Below, one piece after another: positions 22,180 through 34,375 of a stretch of DNA of 64,000 nucleotides. The first letter of the stretch is position 1. Every line of letters begins with the position of its first letter. The notes under the pieces are model-generated. The model was given only the letters and a program-made list of their open reading frames with translations, was not told the origin of the DNA and made no database searches. This DNA is from Phorcus lineatus (taxonomy: Eukaryota; Mollusca; Gastropoda; Trochida; Trochidae): the NCBI GenBank assembly GCA_921293015.1, contig OV121091.1:38176839-38240838 (forward strand), given 5' to 3'. A program made the translations under genes and the position numbers.

Positions 22180-25100
22180 TCTTTGAGGTGATGGTTGTTC
22201 TGTTGCTCTACCATCGGTTTATTCATGATGAATCAGATGAGAGTTAACTGACGCCTGTATCTGTAGACTGAGCTGTGATGTCAATACTGAGTCTCTTATG
22301 TTAAGTCCTGACACAAACTTCTGGCTGTTAAAAGGCAGGATAAGAAATTGCTTGAAAAGAAGTCAACCTGACAGAGTAGTTACACAACGCCCTTTAGGAA
22401 CTATCAGTTACCGTCTTAGACCAGAGGAAATATTACAAGCTTTAGGCCCTTTGGTTGGCATTATTTAATTCATTTGGAGAGGTTATTTAATTCATTTTGG
22501 TTGTTTTAAGTTTATTAGAATTTTAATGTCCTCTTGCATTCTTGAGTGCTAAAATAGTCTCAAGGGAGATAAGTTTGACACAACACAAGTCCCCAATGAC
22601 TGAAACACTCTGGGAGATCAATGTTAACTTTCTGTAGATTGCTAGTGAAAAAGCTTTTTGATATTTAACTAAACTCATGTTAAGGCATTGAAATGAAATG
22701 CAGCTAGATGTAGTTGCTCAGATTTCTGTTTTCATTAGATCTGATGAAGATTAGATGTTAATTGTTTGTTTAAAAGGTAAAGTTTAATAATATGTAATTT
22801 ATGTGCTTTAGACAGAAAATTGTTTTTTCATTTCGTTATTTCATTGTCTATAATCAGATTTGCATCTTTGTATTGTGAGGATCGACACTGTATGAAGTGA
22901 GCAAAGTGTAAAATTGTTGAAAAGACACTCTGACCTGTTTGGGTCACATAGGCATGCCAAAATTTGTTAACAGCATCTTTTAATCGAGAGGACAGCATTA
23001 TTGCTGGAAATTAATTTAAGCTTAAGGTAAATAGCGATAAAAGGATTTTATGAATTAAGCTACCTCCTTGGAAAGAGAATGCTATATATGGTATTAGGCA
23101 TGAAAATCAAGGAGTGTCTCTCTCAAGTCTGAAGAAACTGACCAAATATATCATTGATTGTTCAATATTTGCCCGATTTAACTGCTATCATATGATAGAT
23201 GACGGAGAAGAGCAGTAACATTCTGAGATGAGATTCATGAGATTGAGTCCATAATATTTTTTAAACTCTGTCATGACACCATTTGACTTATAGACTGATT
23301 TTTCAAATGATCAAGGTCACATTGCTTTATGCATTTCTTTAAATGTAATGTCAGAGGTACAGGTGATAGCATTACAGCAAGGGATTTCGCAGATTGACAT
23401 CACTAGATTACAGGTTTTGCCACTGCAGAACTGGCTAGATTCAGCTTGAGGTTCACTGCTCTTCATGGTTCAGTAGGACAAAACAGGCTCATTAGATGAA
23501 ACAATTATTTCAATTGTTGGTGCCACTATCCTTATTTATTTTTTAGATTACTTATACAATTTTTAGTAATATCAGTTTAATTAATTTTTATAGGTCTGGT
23601 CAGAAGCTCAATTAAAGAGAATACAGTGAATGAGTTTAGACATTATTTATTATGAAATGCTTATGTTTCGTTGATTTTAGTGAAGTAAAATGCTGCTAGT
23701 GATCATGTATTTTCTGATAGATTTGCTCATGCTGTACATATATATGTAAATATATTTCATGTGCTTGTAGTGAGGTTGTAGCATGCAGTCCATGGCCGCC
23801 AGAGTCACACAATCAACTGAAACAGTCTTTGTAACAAAGAATGCACAAAGTGCTTTAATGGTACCAGTATATGGGACCAGTATCATCAGGTTGTTTTGGT
23901 GACAGGTTGTATGGGTGTGTAATCATGGTAGAGAACTTGTGAACCTTTAATCATGCTTCTTGTCCACTATATTGGACTACGTTGTCTAGTCTGAATTGTT
24001 TATTATATCATCAACCCATTTCATGCAATGAAAATCTAACGATGTCTTAAAGATTTCAGAATTATCTCTCTCCCGCTCTGCTAACATTACGATGAAATGA
24101 GGTGCCACCTCTTCAACGTAATAAGAATACCTTATTATTACCTATATGGTTATTACACCGGGAAGTATGTCATATGTCTTTTACGAAACTGGTGCAAAAA
24201 GTCACACTGTTTCGTAAAAGTTATGACACACTCCCTCGGGTAATAATCTCTATATTTGAGTAGTTGCTTAGGGCTCATGGTTACCAAAGATCTCGGTTTT
24301 CACTTATGTCATATCTCAATTTTGATTAAAAAATTTTCATCAAAACTGAGGAATATTGGTTTGGGATTTGAGTTGTAATTAACTATGAACAAAGGGAGGT
24401 AACTCAAACACTTCCCAATTCTTATCAACTATCCTGACCATCTCTTTTTCACTGGAATAGTCTTTTTGGATTTTGTAATTCACTTTGTTGAGTCTGGCTA
24501 GTGAATTATTAATCGTGTACATTTAATTTTTGTTAACAGTTCCTCAAACAAGGCCAGCTTGGTGCATATTTGATATTCATGAGCTGACACTGTCTAACAG
24601 TCGTCAAATTATTTGATTTATTGTAATTTTTTTCTATATATTCCAAACTAGTGCTTTGTTAGGACCAATTAAATTATCGTGAAAACCAATTAGGGTTTAA
24701 ATTGCAGAAAGATTTTCTATTTTCTCTCTTAGCATTGTATGTTTAACCAATGAATGCAAAATGGTTTAAACACTGTATAAATGATTTTTTTTATTCTAAC
24801 CATGTGTAAGTGATAAAGGTCTCTTAATTTTTCAGGTAATGTTTAGAATGCCTAACAATTTCTCAGTTTGTAATATCTATGTTCTATCAAAAAAATCTTT
24901 TCGAGGCCAAGAATTCTGTTCCTTTATTATGCGCATTTGTAGCACCGCAGGTTTCTCTTCAAAATAGATTCTATTTTTTACAAGGATGGAGGTTAAAATC
25001 ACGTCAACATGTCTGCCTTAACACAACAGAATGTAACATTAATTTAACATTTTAATCACTATTCATTAGCTTGTACCAAGAGCTTTCACTGACTTGCTTC

Positions 25101-27299
25101 ATATGTCAAACTTTGTATGTTATTGTACTGTATTTACTCTTGTAGACAAGGATTTAGGTAAAGGCACATTAAAGCTTATGAAACAAGTTTTCAATATTTG
25201 ACATGTAGTCATGGTAAGGGTGTATCTCGGAAAATATGTTCTCGAAAACAAGAAGATATTTTTAGAAAACAAATTTTTCTAGTAAAGGTAGCTCTGAATA
25301 TAACAATGATTTCCATTTCTGATACTTAAAAAAGTCAAAGTAACATGATATAAACACTAAATACCTACATTTAAGATACTGTAAGACAAATAGTAATCTC
25401 TTATCCAATAATCTCTCATCAGCAGTTTGTGAAGCACTGATGTCGGAGGACATGTTGTCAGTTGTATACATACCCTGGTGACTGTATCCTGTAAATTGAG
25501 TGTTTTGTGGGAAATGAGCATGTATCGCGTGTTTGTCCTCAGTGTACCATGTAGCTTGTACCGCAAGCGTGTATAGGCAGGGCAGGAGTGTGTTTGTTGA
25601 GGGACCTTGACAGAGTATTGGTGCTATGTGAGGAAGGTATTATATGCATACCGTCTTCAGTTTATTGAAAAAACATTACTCTTATTGAGCTAACACCATA
25701 CATCAACCTCAGTGAGAAGTTTACTAAGGGAAGTATTCAACTACTGCCACAGTGTCGTCACATAGGAGATAAGTTTTTCTTTGTGAGACCACTGGAAATT
25801 TAGAGTAAATAGTTTTTAGTCAGGTCACATTTCAAATCACTTCATTTGAGTAATTTTGTGAATTTTTTTTCAAACATAATTTGGAGATTTGGATCATTTT
25901 GAAATCGTGTTTGAGTGATCATGTTTCATTATCAGCAGTTACTATGGTAGCGAACTATAGAACTTGATGTAATCTTCAGATGAATATTTCTGTCTGAAGA
26001 AATCTCTCCGATGAGCTACTGTGAGAAAATAGCAGCATTGTGATGTGCTGAATGGATAGAAAGATACACAGTACAAATGTTTTAAGTTTTTGAGACGCAA
26101 GTATCATGGGATAAGAATTGGTTAATGTTAATGGCGTGTTTATGAGCTACAAGGATATCAAATATTTCCACCCACTTCAATTTATTGTTATACAATATAC
26201 ATACTGATGGTTGAGGATAAACATTCATAAGTGCAATTGATAATTTGTCTCAAGATATTTAAGTCGATATAACTTAAAAGATCATGAATCAATCACTTTT
26301 ATTATTCAACACTACTTTTGTGCCATTTGAAAACAAAAAAGCAAGCTTACTCGTTTAAAAAATGTGAACTCTCAGAAAACCTCAATCACAATCTCATTAG
26401 GATCAGTTGGACAGTAACCCTTGTACCTGACAGATAGATACAAGACACATTCTTGTTCAGTTTTTAATGAGATTGTTTCAAGATCAAGTGATTCTTGTTT
26501 AACTTCACCCCATATTGCCAGACTGGGAATCCAAAGGACCATACTATGCCAAAAGGGACTAAAACAGTGATGAGAAGGATGTTGGTGATTAACATGTGAA
26601 GAATGATGTGGTACTGATCTCGCTATCAGCATGGATGTTGATCTGTCTCCATGGTAACAAGTCATTTTGTATCAATGTGTGTAATATAAACATGTATTTA
26701 ACAATGTACACAGCTGGTTATGTTTTCAGCTAACACGAATAAAAAAAAGTTTAAATGAGCAATTTGTATCCATTTTATGCCCCTGAATTGTAGATTCTGG
26801 GGTTATTATTGTTTTCATATTGTTTATGTTATAACTTAAAATATCAAGCTTTCCCTCTGGGACAACAAATGATATACTCAAGGCAGAAAACAAAGGGAAA
26901 ACCTGTTATATTATGTCTGTTGCAACCCTATTGCCAATCAATTCACCTAGAAACAAGATGGACATCTTAAGATTTAAAGTTTTTATTTGCCAAACGCTAC
27001 CCCTTGGTACTTGGACGGCGAACTGGTATCTGAGGACAACAAACATGTTAGCTATAACTGTAATAATGCTGCTTTCCTTTGACTGTCCTGAGATTTTCTT
27101 CCCTGATATTAATGTTACCTTGATCGAATGGAATTTTCTTTTAAACACCCTGCCATTTTCATTTAACTACATGTAGGACAGTTGTTACTGTGTAACTTTT
27201 GATCAAACTCTCGAATAGATATGTTGGAAAATAATGCATCAGTACACAAGCTTGAGCACTAAAGTTCAAAGTTATATCAATATAGCCACACTGGCAAAT
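22180..27299. other. Cyclin Y 3' flank, no gene recognised
   Basis: Over 5 kb of A+T-rich sequence holds only short ORFs without family resemblance. Much of it may be cyclin Y 3' UTR; an AATAAA hexamer near 26738 is one candidate end. A foldback element lies at 24150-24245. No ShK-type exon was found here on the minus strand, although the ShK gene upstream ends at an intact splice donor. Confidence 0.4.
24150..24245. repeat. Foldback element with about 37-bp arms
   Basis: The left arm 24150-24189 (ends CTTTTACGAAAC) and right arm 24209-24245 (starts GTTTCGTAAAAG) are imperfect inverted copies around a 19-bp loop. The outer ends are TTATTAC/GTAATAA. It is probably a small MITE. Confidence 0.75.
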
Positions 27300-28197
27300 T
27301 AGATTTTATTAGATGCATATCATTCCTTATCACCTCTCTTAAAAATAGAGCCATTGGCTTTGTGCCTCATCAGGCTATTTATGATATATTAAGTGATAAT
27401 TGGTCACAGGGTCACCGTATGAGCTGCCCCAGGATCACCAAATTAGCTTATTAAGATAGGTGCTCTCAGGCTATCTATCTATAATCAATTTTATAAATGG
27501 TGACAAGGTCACCAAATCCATAAATTAGAATCTCCACCATCTAAGGAGTCTGTACAAAACGTTTCAGCTTTCTAGGCCTTTCGCTTTTGGAGCAGAAGAT
27601 GAAAATAGGTTTTTAGGGTGAGACCCATGTGGCCCTTTTCAGAAGTCACAGGGTCCACAAGTCTGTTACTCCAAAACCCACAACACATACAGATTCAGCT
27701 TAAGGCTTTTTTTATGGCATTGACCTTGCAAGGGGATCACGAAACCTATGAATTAGAATCCCGATGAGCTAAGGAGCCTTTTACATAGTTTTCACTCTCC
27801 AGGCCTAATGGTTCAGAAGTGAAGATGAAAATAGGTTGTAGGCCAAAATAGGATTTTAAGGCGTTGCCCTAGTCCCCTTATTAAGTGTCACTTGGTCACC
27901 ATATCTATAATTCATAATCCCTACCATCTAATGAGTGTACACAAGGTTTCAGCTTTCCAGCCCTTTTGTTACTGGAGAAGATGACAATAGACTTCAGGGT
28001 GAGGCCGTTACTCAGGGTCACAGGCTTACAAAATCCATAAATTAAAAACCTCAATAATCAAGGACTCTGTACACAATATTTCAGATTTCTGTAGTCAATG
28101 GTTCTGGAGAGTAAGTAGAAATAGTGAAAGGTTTATAGAGGTATGCACGGACGCCATGTCACGCCATAAGCCCATGGGGCGTTTTAGGCCAGATAAG
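27300..28197 (-). mobile_element. Reversed, degenerate copy of the 145-bp tandem-core element
   Basis: Read on the minus strand from 28197, it begins TTTTAGCTTATCTGG, then TGGGCTTATGGCGTGACATG and GCGTCCGT, as in the head at about 19700. Diverged units containing TAGAATC, AAGGAGTCTGTAC, TTTCAGCTTTC and GAAGATGAAAATAGG follow. Its first bases lie 26 bp beyond the last ShK exon donor and supply the TAG that would end a read-through product. Confidence 0.7.
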
Positions 28198-31100
28198 CTA
28201 AAACATAATCCTGCAGTACTCACCACATAGCCCACAGTACTTCGGGCAGTAATACCTTGCGTCTGTCTGTGACTGACACACATGTATCTGGGAGTCCATG
28301 AAACTGCAGTCTACTGCGCTCTTGTCCTGGCACTCCTCTCCTGTTCTAGTCGGAGGAGGCGTGGTTGTCGTTGTCGGGTCACCTGCAATGTTCAAAAATC
28401 TTTTCAATTTACATAGGGAATTGTTTTGATATACAGCAATAGAATGTTGCAGTGTTTAATGGCATGAATGCATTATCATTGCAACCCCTGCCAGAAGAGC
28501 CAAGGACGTCTGCTCCAACACCAAATCTCAGTCAGCCAAAATTAACCACCTCCTCCATGTCTTTAACGAATACAACCAATAGCCAGCCAAACTCGTCAAC
28601 CACGCCATCAACAACACCCTGAGGCGCATCCGCATTTACATACATGTATGCTTGCTGTGAAACTGGATCTCTAGCAAGTCATTATTCAGGACCATGCTCA
28701 TCAACCTCCCCCGCCAAATTCTCACTTTTCATAACAATTTCCTGAATTTACTAAATGTGATTAACAAAACAGAACAAGGGCAACAACTCCAAAACTGATA
28801 GGTAATTGCGTACTTCTGATTTCAACTCTATCTAGATATTGATATCCTGAGGCCACACACCAATTTTTGTAATCCAATCTCAAATAGATTCTGAGAAACG
28901 CTGTCTTATTTTGGTCATGCCTGTGAACTTAGAAAAAAAACGAAACAAGTAAAACTACGGTGAATATAATTGCACACTTCTCCAAATCAAACTAGGTATT
29001 GATACCCTGAAGACACACATGAAAATTGGTAATCTTATCTATATGGTTTCTGAGTAAAGCTGTCTCCTTTGAAGGGGAAACAAAGGCAATAACTCCAGGA
29101 AATATAATTGTACGCTTCACATTTTTAAACTCCATCAAGGTATTGATACTCAGGCCATCCACCAAATTTGAGTATCTTCTCTTAAACGGTTGCTGAGAAA
29201 TGTTGCAACCTATTACTCGGATGGAAGGATGAACGGACGGACGAAGTCAAACCTATATCCCCCATCCACTTCGTAGCGGGGGGAATAATGCTGCATTGCA
29301 CCAAAATTCGTGTTTGAGTGCAAACCCTCTTCGGCAATTTTCGGCAAAAATAACCTCCGGAAATCTGATTGAACTATAAATAACTTGAAGAGAAAATGTG
29401 ATTAAATGCATTTGCATAAATTATGTCTTGCGGGAGATGTTTGACCCTGAAGTACTCACCACAAAGTCCGCAGTATTTCGGGCAGTAGTACCTTGCGTCT
29501 GTCTGTGACTGACACACATGTATCTGGGAGTCCATGAAACTGCAGTCTACTGCGCTCTTGTCCTGGCACTCTTCTCGTGTAGTGGTCGGAGGAAGCGTGG
29601 TTGTCGTTGTCAGGCCGTCTGCAATGTTCACAAATCTTTTCAATTTACATAGGGAATTGTTTTGATATATATATATATATATATATCTAATTTAGACATG
29701 AGGGAATGTGATTTGATTGAAACAGAATCGCTGACGTAACAGGAAACTCACCGCAGAGGTTGCAGTACTTCTGACAGTTGACCCGGGCCCACACGGGGTA
29801 CTGAATACATGCAGAACGGCCGTAGGATGCGCAATCACTCAGCTTATCGAGACAGAACTCGCCTGGCGGGCCGAAACTCAATGGTCAAGATAGTCAGTCA
29901 TGTGAAAATAGCTGCAACTAATGTAGTACGTCATGAAATACATCATCACACCTACGCGTACAGCAGGCTTATAAGAATTTCGTATAGAGAATGATAAATA
30001 CGTAACCAATACATTCAAAATTGAAAGTAGGCATATTTTCCCTTACGCTTTTCACACATGGAACGAATGAATTACGAACTAAGCGCATTCATTGCGTATG
30101 AGATACACATGCTTTTCGCATCACTATTTAGAGGTGACAGATACCGACCAGACAGAGCTCAATGTCAACAAATATCCAACTTATTTTAGCAGCAGTGTAG
30201 CGTAAACTGTAAAAAGGGCATAGAAATGAAAATTATTGCCAACGCGACAAGAAAGATAAGTCTTAGTGATGACCGTTTTGTTCGGCAAGAATAATTAGTT
30301 GCTTTGAAAAAATGTGTTTATGATTTAAATCAGAGAAATGGCAAATCGCCCCTGATAAGGAGTGAAGATATAAGCTGGAGTGTGCTAGGGACTCAACAGC
30401 TTCTTGTAACGAGATTGCATATACGGCAAGGTTCTTTGTAGTTAATGCATACGTAAACTTACTTCAAAATATACCGAGAAAAATCAACACACTTGACAAC
30501 AAACAATTGATAAATGTTTCCCATTGGGCCTGATGAATGATGACTAAAGATTCTCATGTTTTTTACACACACCAAAACTGGTATTGTAAAATGAGATATA
30601 TTATGTACGAGAAAGAAAAACAAATCCTTCATTAAGTAACAACGTTGATACTACGATAAATACGTCTTGCAGATTAGATACTTTGATAGGGCTTGAAACG
30701 TCAACTCACACCCAACAAAAATTCTTTGTTTATGAAACACCTCGCTAGATAATGCATATGACACGTGTTTTAAAGCGATTGGATTTCTCCATAGGGATGT
30801 CATGTAATATCTAACGAGACTGCTGTATTCTACAAGGGACTCTCACTAAAATCATTACTATTCTTAAAAGAAAGTCCCTGGTTCTATATTTACCACAGAA
30901 GCCGCAGAACTTCCTGCACGTCTTGTGAGCCCACTCGGAATACTGGGTGCAAACTGACTTGCCGTAGTCGGGGCAGTTATGCTGGCTGTCCACACACATG
31001 GTCGGCTGAATATCTGTACAAGGCAAAGAAGATCAATTTAGCCCTGACTGTTTGTTCAAGGGGAAAAGTTAAAAGAAAAATCTAGTTAAAATCATACTTG

Positions 31101-34100
31101 CGTGACAACCGTGACTCACTGCGGTTTCTGATATGAGTTCTGGTTCGCATTGCCAGAAACCTGTCATGTTCAATAATTTCAACCAATCACATTCTAGCTT
31201 GGATATATTCGCTGATTTGCAATCTCATTGAAATGGGACAGAAACTTGTCCCTCTTACCTCGCTCCGCTTCTCGAGGTACGAGGGAGAAGTTTCTGTCTG
31301 ATTTCAATGAGATTGGTTGATTTGTAAGGTCATTTGACATTAACCCAATAAAGCAGTACTCGTATCAGAAACGACCATTGATACATATGTAAAGTTTTAT
31401 TGTTTTTGTCATAATGAGATTGGTTGTTTTCTGTTCACGTCGACTTGTGCCACTTTTGACGTCCTAACAGGGAAGCTAAAAGAAAGGACGTTTCATTCAG
31501 CCAATTGTCCAGTTAAAAAGTTGTGGTAACATGGCAGGATGTCAATATCACTTGACTACATACAACCGACAAGTGACTAGTAATGCAACAGTAACGCTTG
31601 AGGAGATTCAAGAACAGATGTAAGCATAAACCTATAGAGATGCATTTCCTTTTCTAAAGGTTTCAGGACATCTGACTCCAGAATCTGAAGTACACTATGT
31701 ACAATAAAAACATGAACCAGAAACAAAATGTGGCGTAAACACCCAACTCCCCCTCCCCACCACCACACACACACACCTCAAGAATCGGACTCGTTCGTCA
31801 GGTCCTACCTGCTTTGACCTTATTTCCTAGAACTGGTGTTAGTCAAAGTGTCAAAACCACATGTTGGAAAATCGTAATTATACACTCAATACCACGTTTC
31901 AGACGCTCGTGTTGGAGACATGGTAAATATTCTCTAAATAATGCATACTATGAAAATCTTACCGCATTGGTTGCAGAACTTCCTACAATTGTCAAAGGCC
32001 CATAGTTTGTAGGCAGAGCACACGTCCTTGATGGTGGCGCAGTTTGAAGCGATATCCGTACAAGAGATATCTGAAGTTTATTAAGCCGGAGCTATTGCAG
32101 ATGGTTGTGAATTAAAGTTTGTTACAAAAAATAATATTAATTGCTGCAAGTATCGGTAGTTCAGTATTAGTGGGAATAGATAGAGGATACTTGACATATC
32201 TCATCGAATACCATGTATATCTCATCGAGTGAAGTAGAAATTCATATTTACGATATACTTCACGAGATTTTTTGCAGCGATAACAGTATTTATTGTCATT
32301 AAAGGTAGAAATTGGTACATTATAATTATACAACGTTAAATTACGTAAAATACAATCATTTAAAAACATACTTTTACTTCCGCAAGGGCCAATCTTCACT
32401 CTAGAGTCACCCAGTATCCAACCTGTCTGCGGGAAACATATTATGTCCTTTTTACTAATTTTTTTCAATCCTTGTTTTGCACATGTATATTCATAGTGTC
32501 AATAATCATGTATAGGTCCATGTCAGGTAAGGTGAATTAATCTCAAAACATCATAAAACTATCTAAATGGTGTATTCTGTATCCCACAGGTGTTACCAAA
32601 CTCTGTCTGGCACGGTTTGTCAGTTTGGAAGAAACGACAGAGATAACATCTGCGAGGAGATATTGAAATGGTACCTCAATAAATGTTATTTTTTATATTT
32701 GGAAAATGTAAGAAAACTTGTTTTTATCATTTACAACTGAGAAACCGTAGTCATGTAATCACCTGGGTGCCCCTGGTGACAGCGTACCAAGTCTGGTCGG
32801 TCGACGCCCCCTTCACCAGGTCAGTGATGACCTCGCACGTGTCCTTGTGTACGAGGAAGTGACCAGTCTCACTCGTTGCCTCCACGTCCACATTTGCACA
32901 CAGACAATCAGAACCTGCACAGTATACCTACTTTAAAGGGCCACAGAGAATGTTGTTGGAGTCAATGAAGGCAAACTATATTAATAATCTTACTTTATCT
33001 AGAAGTAGTGTTTTTTTCTGAAAATCAGTACTTTAGTGCTTATTAGTCCAGTACAGTGACAATAAACGATTTGACTCGTGATTTGTGATCGAAAACCGGA
33101 CAACGGCGATGATGACTCAAACCTAATTGTGGAAACCAATTTACAGCAGATACAAAGACAAATATTGATTGGTAGAGTTAAATAGGTCTTTTACTATATC
33201 GGCCTATTGTTACGTTAGGTATCGGCCTATTGTTACGTTATATATGATTTTCAAAATTATTTTGACATGAATCTATAATTGATTTTCCGGACCCCCTGAA
33301 ACATCCCCGCCCCCCCTTGGATCCGCCACTGTATCTTATGCAAGCAACATAAAAAGATCATAAAACATACTGTCACTTTAAAGAATCTTGACATTATAAA
33401 AAAGACCTAAATGGAGGTGGGAAATTTGTTTAGAAACACAGGGAATATGTCAACTGCCATCTTCACAACGTCACGGCCGAAACGAAAGGATTTCCAACTC
33501 TTCCCGCTTCGCCCCTTGACATCACGGCCCACATTTTCTGTGCTAAGATTTTAGCCTATACTGCAGGCCCTTCTGATAGGCCAATCAAAAGACGGCTAGC
33601 AAAATGAACTTCCGATATCAACGACAAAGTTAGCGGCAGTGACCCGTAGCGTTTGAAGAGAGGACTATTGAAATATTAACTTGATTGTAATTTCAGGCAT
33701 ATATTTAGATAGATACACGATAGATCTTTCACGTTTGTGATAGATCGATATTTCCTGTAGGGTTTGTAAAGTAACGTTAATACGAAATTATTGTACGAAT
33801 AGAATCGTAAAGATTTTTAAAATCATTATTTAAATTTTGAAGGTTTCTCATTGAAATATATCTGTTTTCAATGAAATGTTCGATGTCAAACCTTGTTAAG
33901 TTGGAAGCCACGGCATTATAATGGCGCCATCATTTACGGTACACGAAACTTGAACCTAACCTGTAATCACTTTGTATGTTTAGTTTTATAAACCATATAG
34001 TGGTGACGGTGACATTGACATTGGCATACAGGCACTCGAACATGGGGCACTAGTTAGATACATATTTCAGGGATTAGTGTTACCTATATTGAGTAATGTC

Positions 34101-34375
34101 CACACCCATAATGCCACACAATTACATCGACACAACAAGCAAGTTTATGAAGTGCTACAAGATTGAACATATCCATGAATTCTGCGAGCAGTGATTGAAG
34201 ATAATAAAACGGAAAATTGGCAGTCAGTTAGTATTAGATTGACTACTGCCGAACCCCGCGTACCAAGCCTTTGTGCCACTACAAGTTATTTACGGACGGG
34301 TTAATAGATGTACATACCTATGGCGGAAATGACTCCACCAGAGAGAATGAACCCAATAATGAATGAGAGTAACAT
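28198..34375 (-). CDS. Secreted SH3b-like plus five ShK-domain protein
   Basis: Eight coding exons on the minus strand keep frame: 34375-34318, 32914-32763, 32426-32378, 32070-31963, 31013-30894, 29862-29752, 29618-29460 and 28382-28224. With read-through to the stop at 28200-28198 the product is about 313 residues. Residues 1-19 form a hydrophobic signal peptide. Residues about 21-86 look like an SH3b-type domain (CANVDV..., HKDTC, TWYAVTRG, TGWILGDSRV). Five six-cysteine ShK domains follow, each in a phase 1-1 exon. ShK domains are small disulphide modules found in secreted enzymes, matrix proteins and ion-channel blockers, so the domain alone does not prove toxicity. The last two exons are near-identical and also carry a Thr-rich linker. 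The final donor GTGAGTAC is intact, so further 3' exons are possible, but none was seen. The target of the protein is unknown. Confidence 0.8.
28481..28640 (+). pseudogene. Reverse-transcriptase relic, possibly Penelope-like
   Basis: Frame 28481 onward reads a ..RRAKDVCSNTKSQS.. stretch, then HLLHVFNEYNQ, a stop, and PAKLVNHAINNTLRR. The pattern of R..D.CSN, HL..VF..YN..P..LV...I..TL.R is familiar from Penelope-like reverse transcriptases. It is short, interrupted and lies in an intron of the ShK gene, so it is a dead fragment. Confidence 0.4.
28770..29295 (+). mobile_element. Tandem-core element between the duplicated ShK exons
   Basis: Three diverged units of about 140 bp each contain GGCAA(C/T)AACTCCA, a TA(A/C)TTG..TACGCTTC-like block, TATTGATA and a TTCTGAG(A/T)AA block. 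They lead to a GGATGAACGGACGGACGAAG head and TTCGTAGCGGGGGGAATAAT. This layout is typical of dispersed molluscan tandem-core elements. Confidence 0.6.
31220..31315. repeat. Foldback element with 35-bp arms
   Basis: Arms 31220-31254 (starts CAATCTCATTGAAATGGGAC) and 31281-31315 are inverted copies around a 26-bp loop. Only a few mismatches are seen. It lies in an intron of the ShK gene. Confidence 0.8.
32937..33377. mobile_element. TTAA-flanked MITE with the ATCGAAAACCGGAC core
   Basis: TTAA at 32933-32936 and 33378-33381 flanks a 441-bp element. It starts AGGGCCACAGAGAATGTTG, and its other end, reversed, starts AGTGACAGTATG. The shared core runs from about 33086 to 33165. It lies in the first intron of the ShK gene. 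Confidence 0.65.

Noticed and set aside
26372..26665. 97-residue minus-strand ORF as a 3' exon of the ShK gene
   Set aside because: It has no ShK cysteine pattern and no clear acceptor matching the phase.
33470..33640. CCAAT and ETS-like motifs in the ShK gene first intron as a promoter
   Set aside because: The motifs are isolated, and no transcript start or coding exon is associated with them.
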